NCBI GenBank assembly: GCA_903906615.1 | Contig: CAIVKT010000337.1 | Location: 1 to 8,086, forward strand | Direction: 5' to 3' | Source of the DNA: an uncultured Bacteroidota bacterium | GTDB taxonomy: Bacteria > Bacteroidota > Bacteroidia > Chitinophagales > Chitinophagaceae | Length of the DNA stretch: 8,086 bases | Part shown: piece after piece, positions 6,964 through 8,086 of the stretch | How positions within the stretch are numbered: the first letter of the stretch is position 1 | How the letters are laid out: the number at the start of each line of letters is the position of its first letter | Notes under the pieces: generated by a model | What the model was told of the DNA's origin: nothing | The model's input: only the letters and a program-made list of their open reading frames with translations | The model's database searches: none | Program-made: the position numbers and the translations under genes

Positions 6964-7164
6964 TCAATCATTACCGGCTATATCGCGGGTACTGCGGATG
7001 AGGCCGATACCCGCAAAGAAAAAGATAAGACCGATGACACAGCATGTGCCGATCAGTTTCATATTGTGTTCGCCTGAGGAGTGGTTTACGAAGTTATAGG
7101 CCGCGAACAGCAGCCCTAATACGCCCAGCATCGTCAGTATCACACCTATTGCCCGTTTTTCCAT
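6964..7164 (-). CDS. Small two-helix membrane protein
   Basis: Starting at ATG 7164 this is 66 residues: MEKRAIG, a first hydrophobic helix (about 6-24), a short polar loop NHSSGEHN (27-34), a second helix (about 37-56) containing CC at 41-42 and the ending FFFAGIGLIRSTRD. A TTG two codons upstream (7170) is also in frame but less likely. The positive residues near both ends (K3, R4; R57, R60) suggest that both termini face the cytoplasm. It resembles short unannotated Bacteroidetes membrane proteins, but I recognise no named family and propose no function. It is upstream of the YdcF-like gene on the same strand with a 90-base gap, so it may or may not be co-transcribed. Confidence 0.72.
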   Translation of the reverse strand: MEKRAIGVILTMLGVLGLLFAAYNFVNHSSGEHNMKLIGTCCVIGLIFFFAGIGLIRSTRDIAGND

Positions 7165-7331
7165 GATCAAGTTTTTGATTATTACTATAAATAGTGTGCC
7201 TGTGCTAACATGTGGGCAATTTTTTAATGTGCATTGTTGTTTTTTGCTATTTAATTTTAAGGATTTGATAAGAAATTACGCGGTTACCTAAACGCCTGTT
7301 TCTGTAAATTGCATAACTAAAACCAAACATT

Positions 7332-7970
7332 ATGGGACTTCATTTGGGGGATACCGTTCCCGATTTTAAAGCAAGCACTACCAATGGCGATATCAGCTTT
7401 CACGACTACCTGGGCGATAGCTGGGGGGTGCTGTTCTCGCATCCCGCCGATTATACGCCGGTATGCACCACCGAGCTGGGCCGCACAGCACAACTTAAAG
7501 ATGAATTTGCCAAGCGCAATGTAAAGGTGCTGGCCGTAAGTGTAGACCCGCTGGATAAGCACCAGGGATGGGTAAATGACATTAACGAAACACAAAACAC
7601 AACAGTGGATTTCCCGATCATAGCAGATGCCGACCGCAATGTGGCAACGCTGTATGATATGATACACCCCAACGCGTCGGCCACCGCTACCGTGCGCTCG
7701 CTGTTCGTTATAGGGCCGGATAAGAAGCTGAAACTCTCGATCACTTATCCTGCATCCACAGGCCGCAATTTTGTAGAGGTGCTGCGTGTGATAGATTCAC
7801 TGCAACTGACCGCCAACCACAGCGTAGCCACGCCCGCCGACTGGAAGCATGGCGAAGACGTGATCGTAGTGCCGGCAGTAAGTACCGAAGATGCGCAAAA
7901 GAAATTCCCCAAGGGCCTGCGCATTGTAAAGCCTTACCTGCGCTACACCCCGCAGCCTGACCTGAATTAA
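7332..7970 (+). CDS. 1-Cys peroxiredoxin, Prx6-type
   Basis: Prx6-type peroxiredoxins reduce hydrogen peroxide and organic hydroperoxides in the cytoplasm through one peroxidatic cysteine. The protein has 212 residues, normal for the family. The active-site stretch SHPADYTPVCTTELGR (36-51) contains H37, T42 and peroxidatic C45, and the matching arginine is R122 in VRSLFVIGP. C45 is the only cysteine in the protein, so resolution must use an external thiol. The C-terminal dimerisation region of the Prx6 group is present: TGRNFVEVLRVIDSLQLT (143-160), then TPADWKHGEDVIVVP (167-181) and FPKGLRIVKPYLRYTPQP (192-209). The ATG at 7332 starts directly at MGLHLGDTVPDF, as expected. No clear TAnnTTTG element was found upstream. 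It is followed within 14 bases by a strong terminator and looks monocistronic. Confidence 0.96.
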   Translation: MGLHLGDTVPDFKASTTNGDISFHDYLGDSWGVLFSHPADYTPVCTTELGRTAQLKDEFAKRNVKVLAVSVDPLDKHQGWVNDINETQNTTVDFPIIADADRNVATLYDMIHPNASATATVRSLFVIGPDKKLKLSITYPASTGRNFVEVLRVIDSLQLTANHSVATPADWKHGEDVIVVPAVSTEDAQKKFPKGLRIVKPYLRYTPQPDLN

Positions 7971-7984
7971 TGAGCCTTTTGATG

Positions 7985-8031
7985 AACAATCAGGGCCGCA
8001 TCTTTTTGAGGATGCGGCCCTGATTGTTTTT
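7985..8031 (+). terminator. Strong intrinsic terminator after the peroxiredoxin
   Basis: A perfect 18-bp inverted repeat, 7985-8002 with 8011-8028, encloses an 8-base loop (TTTTTGAG) and is followed by T-rich sequence on the plus strand (8027-8031, partly in the stem). The core is GGGCCGCATC/GATGCGGCCC. Read on the minus strand the T-tract is absent, so it mainly serves the plus-strand gene, although the A-rich flank could give weak activity for the convergent gene. Confidence 0.93.
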
Positions 8032-8046
8032 ACAACCTGGTCTGTT

Positions 8047-8086
8047 TTACCTCACGATCACCTTCTGCATATACCTGCTGCCATCG
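8047..8086 (-). CDS. C-terminal tail of a gene, probably a type IX secretion sorting domain
   Basis: Reading the minus strand from the right edge, a frame gives DGSRYMQKVIVR and then a TAA stop (8049-8047). Short endings of this form (small residue, R/K, Y, hydrophobic, K, V-I-V-R/K) are typical of the last beta-strand of type A T9SS C-terminal domains in Bacteroidetes secreted proteins. Only 12 residues are visible, so the identity of the gene is unknown and the call rests on pattern and on its convergent position after the terminator. Confidence 0.5.
   Translation of the reverse strand, partial: DGSRYMQKVIVR

Noticed and set aside
7166..7179. ATCAA-N4-TTGAT inverted repeat just upstream of the small membrane protein start
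   Set aside because: Five-base AT-rich arms are expected by chance in this gap.
7305..7312. TAAATTGC as a possible -7 element for the peroxiredoxin
   Set aside because: Two mismatches to TAnnTTTG and no TTG at a suitable distance; not strong enough to list as a promoter.
7451..7744. Minus-strand frames of 97-116 codons antisense to the peroxiredoxin
   Set aside because: The peroxiredoxin frame is fully supported by active-site residues and length; these are shadows.

Overview
The window looks like chromosomal housekeeping DNA from a member of the Bacteroidetes (Bacteroidota), most likely near the Chitinophagaceae/Sphingobacteriia. The signs are: no Shine-Dalgarno sequences before the genes, TAnnTTTG-type -7 promoter elements just upstream of several starts, two lipoproteins, a lineage-type small acidic protein, and at the right edge what looks like the last 12 residues of a type IX secretion C-terminal domain. 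No phage, transposon, CRISPR array, tRNA or rRNA was seen, and every gap between genes is under 170 bases.

Left block, minus strand (1-2217): a 195-residue lipoprotein of unknown function is followed 40 bases later by uvrC (nucleotide excision repair), which runs off the left edge and lacks its C-terminal part. The two are probably co-transcribed from the divergent region at 2218-2294.

Central block, plus strand (2295-5667): a solitary HigA-type antitoxin/regulator with no toxin beside it, then a CAT-type amino-acid permease of the APC superfamily, then a 12-helix MFS exporter-like protein. Each has a TAnnTTTG element very close to its start codon, which suggests separate promoters and very short or absent 5' leaders.

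Right block, minus strand (5664-7164): in transcription order, a two-helix small membrane protein, a lipid-anchored YdcF/DUF218-family protein that starts at TTG, and a very acidic, probably disordered protein of 157 residues. The last one meets the MFS gene tail to tail with a 4-base overlap of the stop codons.

Right edge (7165-8086): a 166-base AT-rich divergent gap (7166-7331), a complete 1-Cys (Prx6-type) peroxiredoxin on the plus strand with a strong intrinsic terminator, and the tail of a minus-strand gene.

The genes do not form an obvious single pathway. I found no clear new multi-gene defence or metabolic system. The points most worth following are the promoter/start-codon geometry, the orphan HigA, and the three-gene cluster of small membrane protein, YdcF-like lipoprotein and acidic protein.
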